Shown here: positions 1 to 6,785 of the stretch, piece by piece
Position numbering within the stretch: the stretch's first letter is position 1
How the letters are laid out: each line of letters starts with the position of its first letter
NCBI GenBank assembly: GCA_020062035.1
Contig: JAGUXD010000182.1
Span: 1-13,911 of the forward strand
Length of the DNA: 13,911 bases
Origin: Candidatus Brocadiia bacterium
GTDB lineage: Bacteria > Planctomycetota > MHYJ01 > JACQXL01
Reading direction: 5' to 3'
Notes under the pieces: generated by a model
Seen by the model: the letters and a program-made list of their open reading frames with translations, nothing else
What the model was told of the DNA's origin: nothing
Databases searched by the model: none
Made by a program: the position numbers and the translations under genes

Positions 1-193
1 ATAAATGCGGATAGGGATGTATATATATATGTATACTTTTATGGCTCAGAACAGATTCGTTTTTACCAAGGAAATGGGTATGGTCCTATCCTGGTTTCGC
101 AAGAAAGTCCGTTTATCACAATTCGGACCCGCTTGTGCAGTATTGATAGATGCATCTAAGAATTGGCATGGGGTAAAGATGACGGTGGAGGCG
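1..193. other. Left-edge stretch without a recognised gene
   Basis: This is the stretch downstream of the glycosylase gene. It holds an alternating AT run at about 20-30 and a small inverted repeat at 107-128. Open frames on both strands cross it: a plus frame from 5 that ends at 280 inside the glycosylase gene, and a minus frame at 46-231. Neither translation matches a family I recognise, and both overlap the real gene antisense. It may contain the end of a further gene outside the window, but nothing here supports a call. Confidence 0.4.
101..128 (-). terminator. Weak possible terminator after the glycosylase gene
   Basis: On the minus strand a 5-bp stem (GTCCG/CGGAC) with a 12-nt loop is followed directly by TTTCTT, about 65 nt beyond the glycosylase stop codon. 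Position and order fit an intrinsic terminator of the por operon. The stem is short, the loop long and the T run interrupted, so this is only a candidate. Confidence 0.22.
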
Positions 194-847
194 TTAGTTA
201 TGTACCAGATAATTAAGCGGGCATTGAGCACAGAGTGGCTGAGATTTTTTACAGTATGTCTTACCCGCTCTCACCAATAAGGCGTGGAATTCATTAAAGA
301 CCTTCGTGTCTGGCTCAAATGCCTCCTCAAATAACCTCTTCAGTTCGTCGTAAGTGGTTTCTTCCGGAATAAACCTATGCCGGTGCATTATTCTGTATGT
401 ATAGGCATCCACAACAAAGGTGGGTTTTTTAGCCGCATAGAGGATAATAGAATCAGCTGTTTCAGGACCAATCCCCGGAATGCTTAAGAGTTCTTCCCTT
501 AAAACAGAGATATCTTTTCTAAATAATCTGTCCAGATTTCCATCATAGTTGGCAAAGAACCAGTCAATAAATGCCTTGAGCCGTCTTGCCTTAATATTAA
601 AATAGCCGGCTGGTTTAATATGCTCTGCTAATTCGTCTAAAGAACAATGGTATAATTTTGTGGGTGATAACAAGTTAGCCGATTTGAGATTATTGATAGC
701 TCTCTGGACATTAGACCAATTGGTATTCTGGGTCAGGATTGCGCCGATGATTACCTCAAAAGGTGTTTTAGCGGGCCACCACTGTTGCTCACCAAAATGC
801 TCAAGCAATTTGTGATAAATCTCTGTTAAGATTCTGGCAGTTGCCAT
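194..847 (-). CDS. HhH-GPD DNA glycosylase, endonuclease III/MagIII-like
   Basis: Probable base-excision repair glycosylase, 217 aa. The N-terminal half carries the family block WWPAKTPFE...GAILTQNTNW (about residues 23-44). The helix-hairpin-helix IPGIGPETAD spans about 123-132, and the catalytic Asp is D147 in FVVDAYTYR. The position that is the lysine nucleophile in E. coli Nth is Glu here (E129), as in Helicobacter pylori MagIII. With the WWP and LTQNT blocks this suggests a monofunctional 3-methyladenine-type glycosylase rather than a true endonuclease III with lyase activity. The C-terminus keeps three cysteines of the Fe-S loop (C199, C206, C209 in C-x6-C-x2-C spacing), but the expected fourth is Val215 and the protein ends two residues later. 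The gene is last in the por operon, starting 3 nt after the preceding stop. The family call is firm; substrate specificity is inferred. Confidence 0.87.
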   Translation of the reverse strand: MATARILTEIYHKLLEHFGEQQWWPAKTPFEVIIGAILTQNTNWSNVQRAINNLKSANLLSPTKLYHCSLDELAEHIKPAGYFNIKARRLKAFIDWFFANYDGNLDRLFRKDISVLREELLSIPGIGPETADSIILYAAKKPTFVVDAYTYRIMHRHRFIPEETTYDELKRLFEEAFEPDTKVFNEFHALLVRAGKTYCKKSQPLCAQCPLNYLVHN

Positions 848-850
848 CTC

Positions 851-1423
851 TTATTTTTTACTCTCCTGAACTTTCTGGATGAGAAAACTGAGATTGCTTC
901 TTATTTTATCGGCTTCCGGTGTATCAGGATAAAAATGAAGTAGTTCGTTTGCCTTCTGCAAAGCCATTAGCCAACTTTCCAGTTTAATATAGTTTTTTAC
1001 CTCTTCCATTAGGGATGTCATGTCAGGTTTACTTGTTTGAGCGGTGGTTTCTACTATTTCATAAGATTGAGGTGTTGGAAAACTCTGAGGCTTGGCTAGA
1101 GTCTTAATGGGGGGGAACTCAGATTTTGTAGCGTCCGCCTCGCTAATAAAGCGGGACGGAACTTTCTTTGCTTGAATAATTTCTTTTCCCATTGTTCTTA
1201 CATCCCGTAGGGACGGTTTCGGTGTTGTTTTATCTCCTTGCTTAACTCTTTGGACTTTGTTCACATTATAAAACATCAACCATAATCCAGCAGTCGTGCA
1301 AAAAAGGAACAAAACCGCTAATAAAAGTATTTCACGAGAAATAATCATCTGAGTGGTATTCAAATAAATTATCGGTAATATAACACCTGCTGATAAGTAA
1401 AGAACAGATATAAAATATTTCAT
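851..1423 (-). CDS. Small membrane-anchored protein with helical C-terminus, unknown function
   Basis: I do not recognise this 190-aa protein. Two hydrophobic segments at about residues 4-20 and 31-52 look like membrane helices joined by a short loop. A charged, proline- and threonine-rich linker (about 58-130) follows, then a helical segment from about 133 to the end. The part reading SWLMALQKANELLHFYPDTP resembles a single tetratricopeptide-type helical pair, so a protein-binding role is possible. The linker includes a palindromic repeat in frame (1131-1160) and a seven-G run (1109-1115). The start ATG overlaps the stop of the ChaN-like gene in an ATGA arrangement with no clear Shine-Dalgarno, which points to translational coupling. 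Only the gene call and topology are supported. Confidence 0.72.
   Translation of the reverse strand: MKYFISVLYLSAGVILPIIYLNTTQMIISREILLLAVLFLFCTTAGLWLMFYNVNKVQRVKQGDKTTPKPSLRDVRTMGKEIIQAKKVPSRFISEADATKSEFPPIKTLAKPQSFPTPQSYEIVETTAQTSKPDMTSLMEEVKNYIKLESWLMALQKANELLHFYPDTPEADKIRSNLSFLIQKVQESKK
1131..1160. repeat. Palindromic repeat inside the small membrane protein gene
   Basis: CGTCC (1132-1136) pairs with GGACG (1154-1158), and CGCT (1141-1144) pairs with AGCG (1150-1153), with a 4-nt bulge on one side and loop AATAA. It is translated in frame within the protein's linker as part of VPSRFISEADAT. On the coding strand it contains CCCGCTTTA, as does the palindrome at the right edge of the window. 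Confidence 0.55.
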
Positions 1424-2412
1424 TTAATTTTAGGAGCAGATGGCTCATGAACAGTTAGAGAAGAAAAGTAAAGGAAATCTCCTATTCCTGAAGTTAAAAT
1501 CTCCTTAAATTCTTCCTTCTCTATACCTTTTTCACCCACCTCAACTGGTATAATTGTCCTATATGTTGCCGGATATCGCTTATGAGAACGTTCCGGTATA
1601 TTAAACTTATAATTGATATGTCCCTGCCCGGCAACAACTATTATCTGGATACCCTTATCATTGGTTGATTTTAGATAATTAGCAATTGCTTCTCCAAAGG
1701 TTTCATCCCAGATACATTGTAAAACATATAATTTTTCTACCATTGTCGGTGCGACCCTTCCTGAAGTTAACATTCCGCTAAATTGTTTCATCACATATTC
1801 GCGGTGTGCGGAGTTTGTTGTGTCTATATCCCTGGCAATAAGTTGTTGTTCTTCTGGTGTAAGTTTATCCCAGCCCATATCCAACATTTTATTCTTTATT
1901 TCCCGTTCAACATTTAACCCCAGAAGTTTGAGTTTATTCTTATGTGCGTAACGAATCAATGGTGAATAATGTTTGTACCAGTCGCCGAAGCCCTTTATCA
2001 CTATATTATCAAATTCCTCTTCACTAATTTTTCCGTTGATATAATCGTCCAATATGGGCTGTTTTGAGCGGTATAAAAACTCCATCGCCAGAACCGTCTT
2101 AGAGTTTTTCTGGCTGATGCTCCTTAAGATATTTTCCTGCAGTTTGTGATGAGCGTCATTAGTATGTGATTCTGCTACATAAATAATCTGAATGTTTTTT
2201 AGCCGTCCTATCAAATCATCATATTTTAATATCTCTAATGTCTTAAGGTCCACATAAGAGTTATACAATTCAGGTAATTTTAGAGAGATAAGTGTTTCTA
2301 TGGTTTTAGTAAGAGTGTTATTTTCTTTTCCTGCAATTTTCTCCGCAGAGCCACAAGAAAAAGACACAACACTCATCACTATTACTCCTGTAAGCATTAT
2401 TGTTTTATACAT
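1420..2412 (-). CDS. ChaN-family (haem-binding-like) putative lipoprotein
   Basis: A 330-aa protein whose N-terminus has a hydrophobic signal segment ending at C20 (VVSFSC). This resembles a lipoprotein signal, although Ser at -3 is atypical, so lipidation is uncertain. The body matches the ChaN family (DUF399, Cofac_haem_bdg): YVAESHTNDAHHKLQ at about 78-92 with E81, H83, H88/H89 and Q92; AMEFLYRSKQPILDDYINGK in the middle; and VVAGQGHINYKFNIPER ending the core, with H265. ChaN proteins have been proposed to bind haem, and the wider fold is shared with EreA/TIKI-like proteins, so the true activity is open. The first ATG is preferred because AGAAGGG lies about 6 nt upstream; an alternative ATG at 2397 forms TAATG with the porB stop. 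The gene overlaps porB by 16 nt and the next gene by 4 nt, so it is clearly co-transcribed with por. Confidence 0.82.
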   Translation of the reverse strand: MYKTIMLTGVIVMSVVSFSCGSAEKIAGKENNTLTKTIETLISLKLPELYNSYVDLKTLEILKYDDLIGRLKNIQIIYVAESHTNDAHHKLQENILRSISQKNSKTVLAMEFLYRSKQPILDDYINGKISEEEFDNIVIKGFGDWYKHYSPLIRYAHKNKLKLLGLNVEREIKNKMLDMGWDKLTPEEQQLIARDIDTTNSAHREYVMKQFSGMLTSGRVAPTMVEKLYVLQCIWDETFGEAIANYLKSTNDKGIQIIVVAGQGHINYKFNIPERSHKRYPATYRTIIPVEVGEKGIEKEEFKEILTSGIGDFLYFSSLTVHEPSAPKIK

Positions 2413-3296
2413 ATATTCCCTTCTATTTTATTTAACAATCTTAACCATTCACTTTTAATATCGGCAACAATTTTTTTAGTATCTTTTTCAGAAAGATTGG
2501 CAAAGCGTCCTTGTGCCCCAAGATAACTTCTGATAAGTTTATTATCCGGAGATATTTGTTGTGGTTTATTAAGTGTATATTTTAAGCCGTTTTCTACTTC
2601 ATACAGCGGGAAGATGCCGCTTTGTACAGCCAGCCGGGTTAGTTTGATAGAAATTTCAGATGAACATTTCCAGCCCGTCGGACAGCATACCAGTGCGTGG
2701 ATAAACCGTGTTCCTTTTATATCTTTGGCTCTCTTTAATTTCCTGATAAAATCATCAGGATAAGAAACTGATGCGGTTGCGGCATAAGGAATCCGATGCG
2801 CCACCATAATATCCATTATATTCTTTTTGGGCTCCTCCTTAGCAGCAGGTGTCGTAGAACTCCACGCACCCCAAGGCGTTGCAGAACTGCGTTGAATACC
2901 GGTATTCATATACGCCTCGTTATCATAACAAACATAGATAAAATCATCATTTCGCTCTGCTGCCGCGGAAAGTGCCTGTAATCCAATATCAAATGTCCCT
3001 CCATCGCCTGCCCAAGCAAGAACTGTAATATCCTTTTTACCAAGTATATCAAGAGCCGCTTTTATACCTGATGAAACAGAGCCAGCGGTCTCAAAAGCCG
3101 TATGAAACAAAGGTACTTTTACCGCAGAATATGGGAACGGACCATTAATAATAGACCAGCAACAAGCAGGAAGTACTACCATTGTCTTTTTACCGAGTGC
3201 CTTAAGAGCCAGACGCATTGCCAGCGCCCCGCCACAACCCGGACACGCCAGATGCCCCGGATGCATATTCTCTTCTTGTGGTATAGTAAATTTCAT
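2397..3296 (-). CDS. porB: Pyruvate/2-oxoacid:ferredoxin oxidoreductase, beta subunit
   Basis: This 299-aa thiamine-diphosphate-binding subunit catalyses CoA-dependent oxidative decarboxylation of pyruvate (or a related 2-oxoacid) together with PorA and PorC in the cytoplasm. The TPP/Mg motif starts at GDGG (97-100) and runs on through the family segment to YDNEAYMNTG (124-133). Cysteines that normally hold the proximal [4Fe-4S] cluster are present: C18 and C21 in ACPGCG, C45/C46, and C204/C205 before PTGW. Length is typical for a four-subunit-type enzyme. The ATG overlaps the porA stop by 4 nt (ATGA) and the 3' end overlaps the ChaN-like gene. The preferred substrate cannot be decided from sequence alone; pyruvate is the best guess from overall similarity. 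Confidence 0.94.
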   Translation of the reverse strand: MKFTIPQEENMHPGHLACPGCGGALAMRLALKALGKKTMVVLPACCWSIINGPFPYSAVKVPLFHTAFETAGSVSSGIKAALDILGKKDITVLAWAGDGGTFDIGLQALSAAAERNDDFIYVCYDNEAYMNTGIQRSSATPWGAWSSTTPAAKEEPKKNIMDIMVAHRIPYAATASVSYPDDFIRKLKRAKDIKGTRFIHALVCCPTGWKCSSEISIKLTRLAVQSGIFPLYEVENGLKYTLNKPQQISPDNKLIRSYLGAQGRFANLSEKDTKKIVADIKSEWLRLLNKIEGNICIKQ

Positions 3297-4453
3297 CTTA
3301 ATTTTCTCAATCCAACATATTTTATCCGGTTATCTGCTTTATTATTTTTACGAACATCAATTACGATTTCCATAATTGTATCTGGTGTTACATCGCGTCC
3401 CCCAATACCTGTAATATAACCGAATATTTCTGGTCTTCTGGCATTATTACAGAAGGCAGATTTTATCTCCTGACATAAGATTCCTCCAACTCCGTAACCA
3501 ATATTCCTGTCAATTACCGCAACCTTTTTACAATCCTCTAATGCTTCAATCACCTCTTGTGCCGGGAATGGTCTGAACATCCTGATTTTAAGCAATCCGA
3601 TTTTTTCGCCTTGTTTTCTGAGATTATCAATTACCTCTCGCGCTGTTGATGTGATTGTACCTGATGTTACTAAAATTATCTCTGCCCGAGCACAGCGATA
3701 TGGCTCTATCAGTCCATAATTTCGTCCAGAAAACCTCTTGAATTCTTTATCCACCTTCCGGGCAAGTGTTAGCGAATACTCCATTGCCTCCTGTATCTGG
3801 TATTTTAACTCAAAGTTATAATCAGGTGTAACTAATGCTCCAAAAGCCAAGGTTTGATTTAAGTCCATTTTGTATTGTGGCTTGTATGGCGGTAAAAACT
3901 TATCTACTAATTTCTGCTCCGGGATATCCACTCCTTCAGAAGTATGAGAAAGCACGAAGGCATCAAGCACCACCATTACTGGAAGCAAGACCGTTTCGGC
4001 AATTTTATAGCCCTGAATAATCGTATCAATAACTTCCTGATTGGATTCGCAATAGAATTGTAACCAGCCCGTATCCCGTTGTGAAAGCGAATCGTTCTGG
4101 TCTGTCCAGATAGACCAGCCCGGTGCCATTGAGCGATTTACATCAGCCATTACAATAGGCATTCTTCCATTTGCGGCCCAGTGAATAAGTTCGTGCATTA
4201 AAGCAAGCCCTTGGGCTGATGTTGCAGTAAATGCCCGAGCCCCCGCGATTGAAGCACCAATACAAGCCGCTAATGCAGAGTGTTCTGATTCCACCTTAAT
4301 AAATTTCGCTTTCAGCCTCCCTGTCCGGCAAAACTCAGAAAGCATCTCCACGATTTGAGTTTGCGGTGTAATCGGATAAGCCGCGATTACCTGCGCCCTT
4401 GATAACATCGCACCGTATGATACCGCATGATTACCAGACATTACTTCTTTCAT
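3293..4453 (-). CDS. porA: Pyruvate/2-oxoacid:ferredoxin oxidoreductase, alpha subunit
   Basis: This 386-aa catalytic partner of PorB forms the other half of the thiamine-diphosphate active site. The family start KEVMSGNHAVSYGA is followed by AAYPITPQTQIVE (about 24-36), the conserved ESEHSALAACIGASIAGAR with FTATSAQGL, then WTDQNDSLSQRDTGW. The C-terminal half carries the transketolase-C-like domain with IRMFRPFPAQEV and AVIDRNIGYGVGG. The length is normal for the POR/VOR four-subunit type. The first ATG is chosen because AAGAGGAAAG stands just upstream, whereas the internal Met at residue 5 has poorer context. It overlaps the flavoprotein gene by 4 nt at its 5' end and porB by 4 nt at its 3' end, so expression of the subunits is likely coupled. 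Confidence 0.95.
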   Translation of the reverse strand: MKEVMSGNHAVSYGAMLSRAQVIAAYPITPQTQIVEMLSEFCRTGRLKAKFIKVESEHSALAACIGASIAGARAFTATSAQGLALMHELIHWAANGRMPIVMADVNRSMAPGWSIWTDQNDSLSQRDTGWLQFYCESNQEVIDTIIQGYKIAETVLLPVMVVLDAFVLSHTSEGVDIPEQKLVDKFLPPYKPQYKMDLNQTLAFGALVTPDYNFELKYQIQEAMEYSLTLARKVDKEFKRFSGRNYGLIEPYRCARAEIILVTSGTITSTAREVIDNLRKQGEKIGLLKIRMFRPFPAQEVIEALEDCKKVAVIDRNIGYGVGGILCQEIKSAFCNNARRPEIFGYITGIGGRDVTPDTIMEIVIDVRKNNKADNRIKYVGLRKLR

Positions 4454-6093
4454 CTTTCCTCTTGCACCAGTCCAATTGCATTACGCGGGCATTCCAGAAC
4501 ACAAACACCGCAACCTTTACAATAATCGTAATCAAATTCGTATTTTCCCGCCCTCTTATTTACTGACATATCCGGACAGAATACGAAACAATTGTCACAT
4601 TTGTTACAAACTCCGCAACTAAAACAGCGACTGCATTCTTGCTTTAATTGTGGCTTTTCGTATCCTTGATAAACCTCAGCAAAGGTCTTCAGCCGTGAAG
4701 ATAACGGCAATTTACCAGATGGAATCCGTGTCTCGTGCTCAAAATATGCGGTATTTAAGTCCTCAAACACGACTGGTTTTTCTGACGCACCAACAGGTAA
4801 ACACACCTGGCGAAGATAACAATGTATCAAATGAGCCGCCTTTTTACCTGCGCCAATCGCATCTACCACTGTCTTTGGTCCTGTTACTGCATCACCACCA
4901 GCAAAAACCCCTTCATAATTTGTGCTTACAGTATCATCTAACACCTTTAAGAAAGAACCCGGTATAAATGATGTATCAACCTCCTCGCCGATTGCGGGAA
5001 TTATTGTATCAACACCAACCTTAAAATCAGAGCCCTTAATCGGGATTGGCTGTCTCCTGCCTGTCTTATCTGCCTGTCCTAATTTCATTTTAATACATTC
5101 TAAAGATACAATTTTATTATTCCTGATGATGATTCTTTCTGGTGCGGCAAGAAAGACAAATTCTATTTGTTCTTCTTTGGCTTCCTGAATCTCATCCAGG
5201 ATAGCCGGCATCTCATTTTCAGTCCGGCGATATATCACGATGGGCTTTTTGCCGAGCCGCAGAACGCTCCGGGCCGCATCCAGCGCCGAATTACCTCCAC
5301 CGATTATACCTACCCTTTGCCCGATTTTTACTCTCTTACCAGCGCATAATTGATAAAGAAACTCAAGTGCAGGAATAACAGATGGATGCTCCGCACCGGG
5401 AATCCCTAATTTCTTTTCCTTATGCGCACCAATGGCTATAAAAACTGTCTTATATTCTTTAAGTAGTTTATCAAAGTCATACTCATTACCAATCGCGGTA
5501 TTAGAGTGAATCTTTACATCTGATTTTATTATTCTTGCAATCTCTGCTTGAACAATATCTTGAGGAAGACGGTAAGATGGAATGCCCTGACTTAAAAGGC
5601 CGCCTAATTTGTTATCCGCTTCAAAGATAGTGGATTGATAGCCCCGTCGTCTTAAATGATATGCACAAGAAAGCCCGGCAGGTCCTGCGCCAATAATCGC
5701 AATCTTGTATTTCTTGTTTACTCTCGGTAGTCGCCACTTAAAACCTTCATTCAGCCCGATATCACCAATGAACCGCTCTATGGTATGAATATTTATCGGC
5801 TCATCATAATCACTACGGTTACAAGAATTTTCACAGGGATGGAAACAAACCCTTCCACAAACCGCTGGGAATGGGTTATCCTGGGTTAATAATTTCCATG
5901 CCTTATAGAGACCCTCTTCCTGGTTCAGTATATCAATGTATTGCTGTATCTTTTCTCCAGAGGGACAAGCGTTATTACAAGGCGGAATCCGATTACGATA
6001 AACAGGTCTATAATTACGCCATGAACCGGTTTTATTGTATAAGGTTGATTCAGTAGAAATTGCCCATGGCGGTAATTGGAACACTTGTTTCAT
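4450..6093 (-). CDS. GltD-like NAD(P)H/FAD oxidoreductase fused to a PorD-type 2[4Fe-4S] ferredoxin domain
   Basis: A 547-aa flavo-iron-sulfur protein related to the glutamate synthase small subunit. The N-terminal Fe-S domain has C39 and C43 (CNNACP) plus C79, C83, C87 and C91 in CGRVCFHPCENSC. The FAD Rossmann motif is GAGPAG (135-140), the NAD(P) motif is GGGNSA (265-270), and a second FAD contact is VFAGGDAVTGP. The C-terminal 61 residues form a two-cluster ferredoxin: C496, C499, C502, C506 and C525, C528, C531, C535, each ending in CP. Three additional cysteines (C487, C490, C493) precede it. No separate porD lies nearby, so this domain most likely serves as the delta subunit of the PorABC complex and links it to NAD(P)H. 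The start has no clear Shine-Dalgarno and follows a 62-nt gap with a strong hairpin. Domain assignment is firm; cofactor preference and complex membership are inferred. Confidence 0.9.
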   Translation of the reverse strand: MKQVFQLPPWAISTESTLYNKTGSWRNYRPVYRNRIPPCNNACPSGEKIQQYIDILNQEEGLYKAWKLLTQDNPFPAVCGRVCFHPCENSCNRSDYDEPINIHTIERFIGDIGLNEGFKWRLPRVNKKYKIAIIGAGPAGLSCAYHLRRRGYQSTIFEADNKLGGLLSQGIPSYRLPQDIVQAEIARIIKSDVKIHSNTAIGNEYDFDKLLKEYKTVFIAIGAHKEKKLGIPGAEHPSVIPALEFLYQLCAGKRVKIGQRVGIIGGGNSALDAARSVLRLGKKPIVIYRRTENEMPAILDEIQEAKEEQIEFVFLAAPERIIIRNNKIVSLECIKMKLGQADKTGRRQPIPIKGSDFKVGVDTIIPAIGEEVDTSFIPGSFLKVLDDTVSTNYEGVFAGGDAVTGPKTVVDAIGAGKKAAHLIHCYLRQVCLPVGASEKPVVFEDLNTAYFEHETRIPSGKLPLSSRLKTFAEVYQGYEKPQLKQECSRCFSCGVCNKCDNCFVFCPDMSVNKRAGKYEFDYDYCKGCGVCVLECPRNAIGLVQEER

Positions 6094-6110
6094 ATTGAAC
6101 CACAGCGAAA

Positions 6111-6148
6111 TGGCGCCCCTGCCTGTAGTAGGCAGGCTTATGGTGCCA
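6111..6148. repeat. Two-tier inverted repeat (hairpin) between porC and the flavoprotein gene
   Basis: The inner arms CCTGCCT (6118-6124) and AGGCAGG (6130-6136) form a perfect 7-bp stem with a 5-nt loop. The outer arms TGGCGCC (6111-6117) and GGTGCCA (6142-6148) add seven more pairs, one of them a G-T wobble, with a 5-nt bulge on one side only. It lies in the only sizeable gap of the por operon, without a T run on either side, so it is more likely an mRNA stability or processing element, or a copy of a dispersed repeat, than a terminator. Confidence 0.75.
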
Positions 6149-6155
6149 CGTTATT

Positions 6156-6719
6156 TCAATTCTGATATATCTTTACGCTTTTACATCCCTCATCTGCCGC
6201 AAGGAGATTATTATTAGTCTTGATAGTAATCTTACCTTTTATAGTGTTCTTTAAGACAGAAATATTTGGTCCGAAAGGCAGTCCACAAAATGCACCTAAC
6301 ATCGTGGTATTTACAATAGGAGAGGTGCGCGAACCCAAACCATATTTTACCGCTATCGCAGTAGCATTCACTGTGGCAATATTAAAACCTTTGCCTAATT
6401 TCAGGTTCTCAAGAGGGTTTTCGGTATCAGTATTGATTAGGACCCAGCCATCCTTTTTGAGTCCATCCGTTACCTTTACAGAATTCAATAAAACCGGGTC
6501 AAGAACGATGATACAATCGGGTTTGTATATTTTACAGCGAAGACGAATCGGTCGTTTATCAACCCGCATAAATGCGGCAACCGGCGCACCACGACGCTCG
6601 GCACCGAACTCTGGAAAAACCTGAACGAATTGCCCCTGCTTGAAGTATGTACTCGCCAGCATCTCCAAAGCAACCACTCCACCCTGTCCACCACGTCCAT
6701 GCATTCTTATTTCAAGCAT
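6156..6719 (-). CDS. porC: Pyruvate/2-oxoacid:ferredoxin oxidoreductase, gamma subunit
   Basis: This gamma subunit, 187 aa from the chosen start, shows the family signature EIRMHGRGGQGG near the N-terminus, VFPEFGAERRGAPV in the first third, and NTTMLGAFCG near the end. It is part of the PorABC enzyme and helps organise CoA binding and subunit contacts. The frame can be extended two codons to a TTG at 6725, but the ATG at 6719 gives the normal family start and neither has a clear Shine-Dalgarno. It is the first gene of the minus-strand por operon, facing ybeY across about 65 bp. A perfect TTGACA at 6758-6763 on the minus strand is a candidate -35 for it. The gene is separated from the next cistron by 62 nt. 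Confidence 0.93.
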   Translation of the reverse strand: MLEIRMHGRGGQGGVVALEMLASTYFKQGQFVQVFPEFGAERRGAPVAAFMRVDKRPIRLRCKIYKPDCIIVLDPVLLNSVKVTDGLKKDGWVLINTDTENPLENLKLGKGFNIATVNATAIAVKYGLGSRTSPIVNTTMLGAFCGLPFGPNISVLKNTIKGKITIKTNNNLLAADEGCKSVKIYQN

Positions 6720-6785
6720 AATCAATCTATAATTAATTTGTGAATTACTTTACTTTCTGTCAAGAAAAATAAAATAATAATAGTG
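6720..6785. promoter_or_regulatory. Divergent promoter region between porC and ybeY
   Basis: On the minus strand a perfect TTGACA (6763-6758) stands about 40 nt before the porC start; the matching -10 would fall in CAAATT/AATTAA and is weak. On the plus strand a perfect TATAAT (6728-6733) could be the ybeY -10, with only a partial -35 (TTCTTA, 6704-6709) at 18-nt spacing. The region is strongly AT-rich. Promoter activity is inferred from position and hexamers only. Confidence 0.42.

Noticed and set aside
18..37. Alternating AT run as a possible origin or promoter
   Set aside because: Too short and without DnaA boxes, paired hexamers or a gene placed to use it.
5..280. 91-residue plus-strand open frame at the left edge
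   Set aside because: It ends antisense inside the glycosylase gene, has no recognised motif and no convincing ribosome binding site; a transposase remnant was considered but not supported.
6220..6624. 134-residue plus-strand open frame opposite porC
   Set aside because: It is a shadow of the strongly conserved porC gene, with low-complexity composition and no motif.
6156..6725. porC starting at the upstream TTG
   Set aside because: The ATG two codons later gives the normal family start; TTG has no better ribosome binding site.
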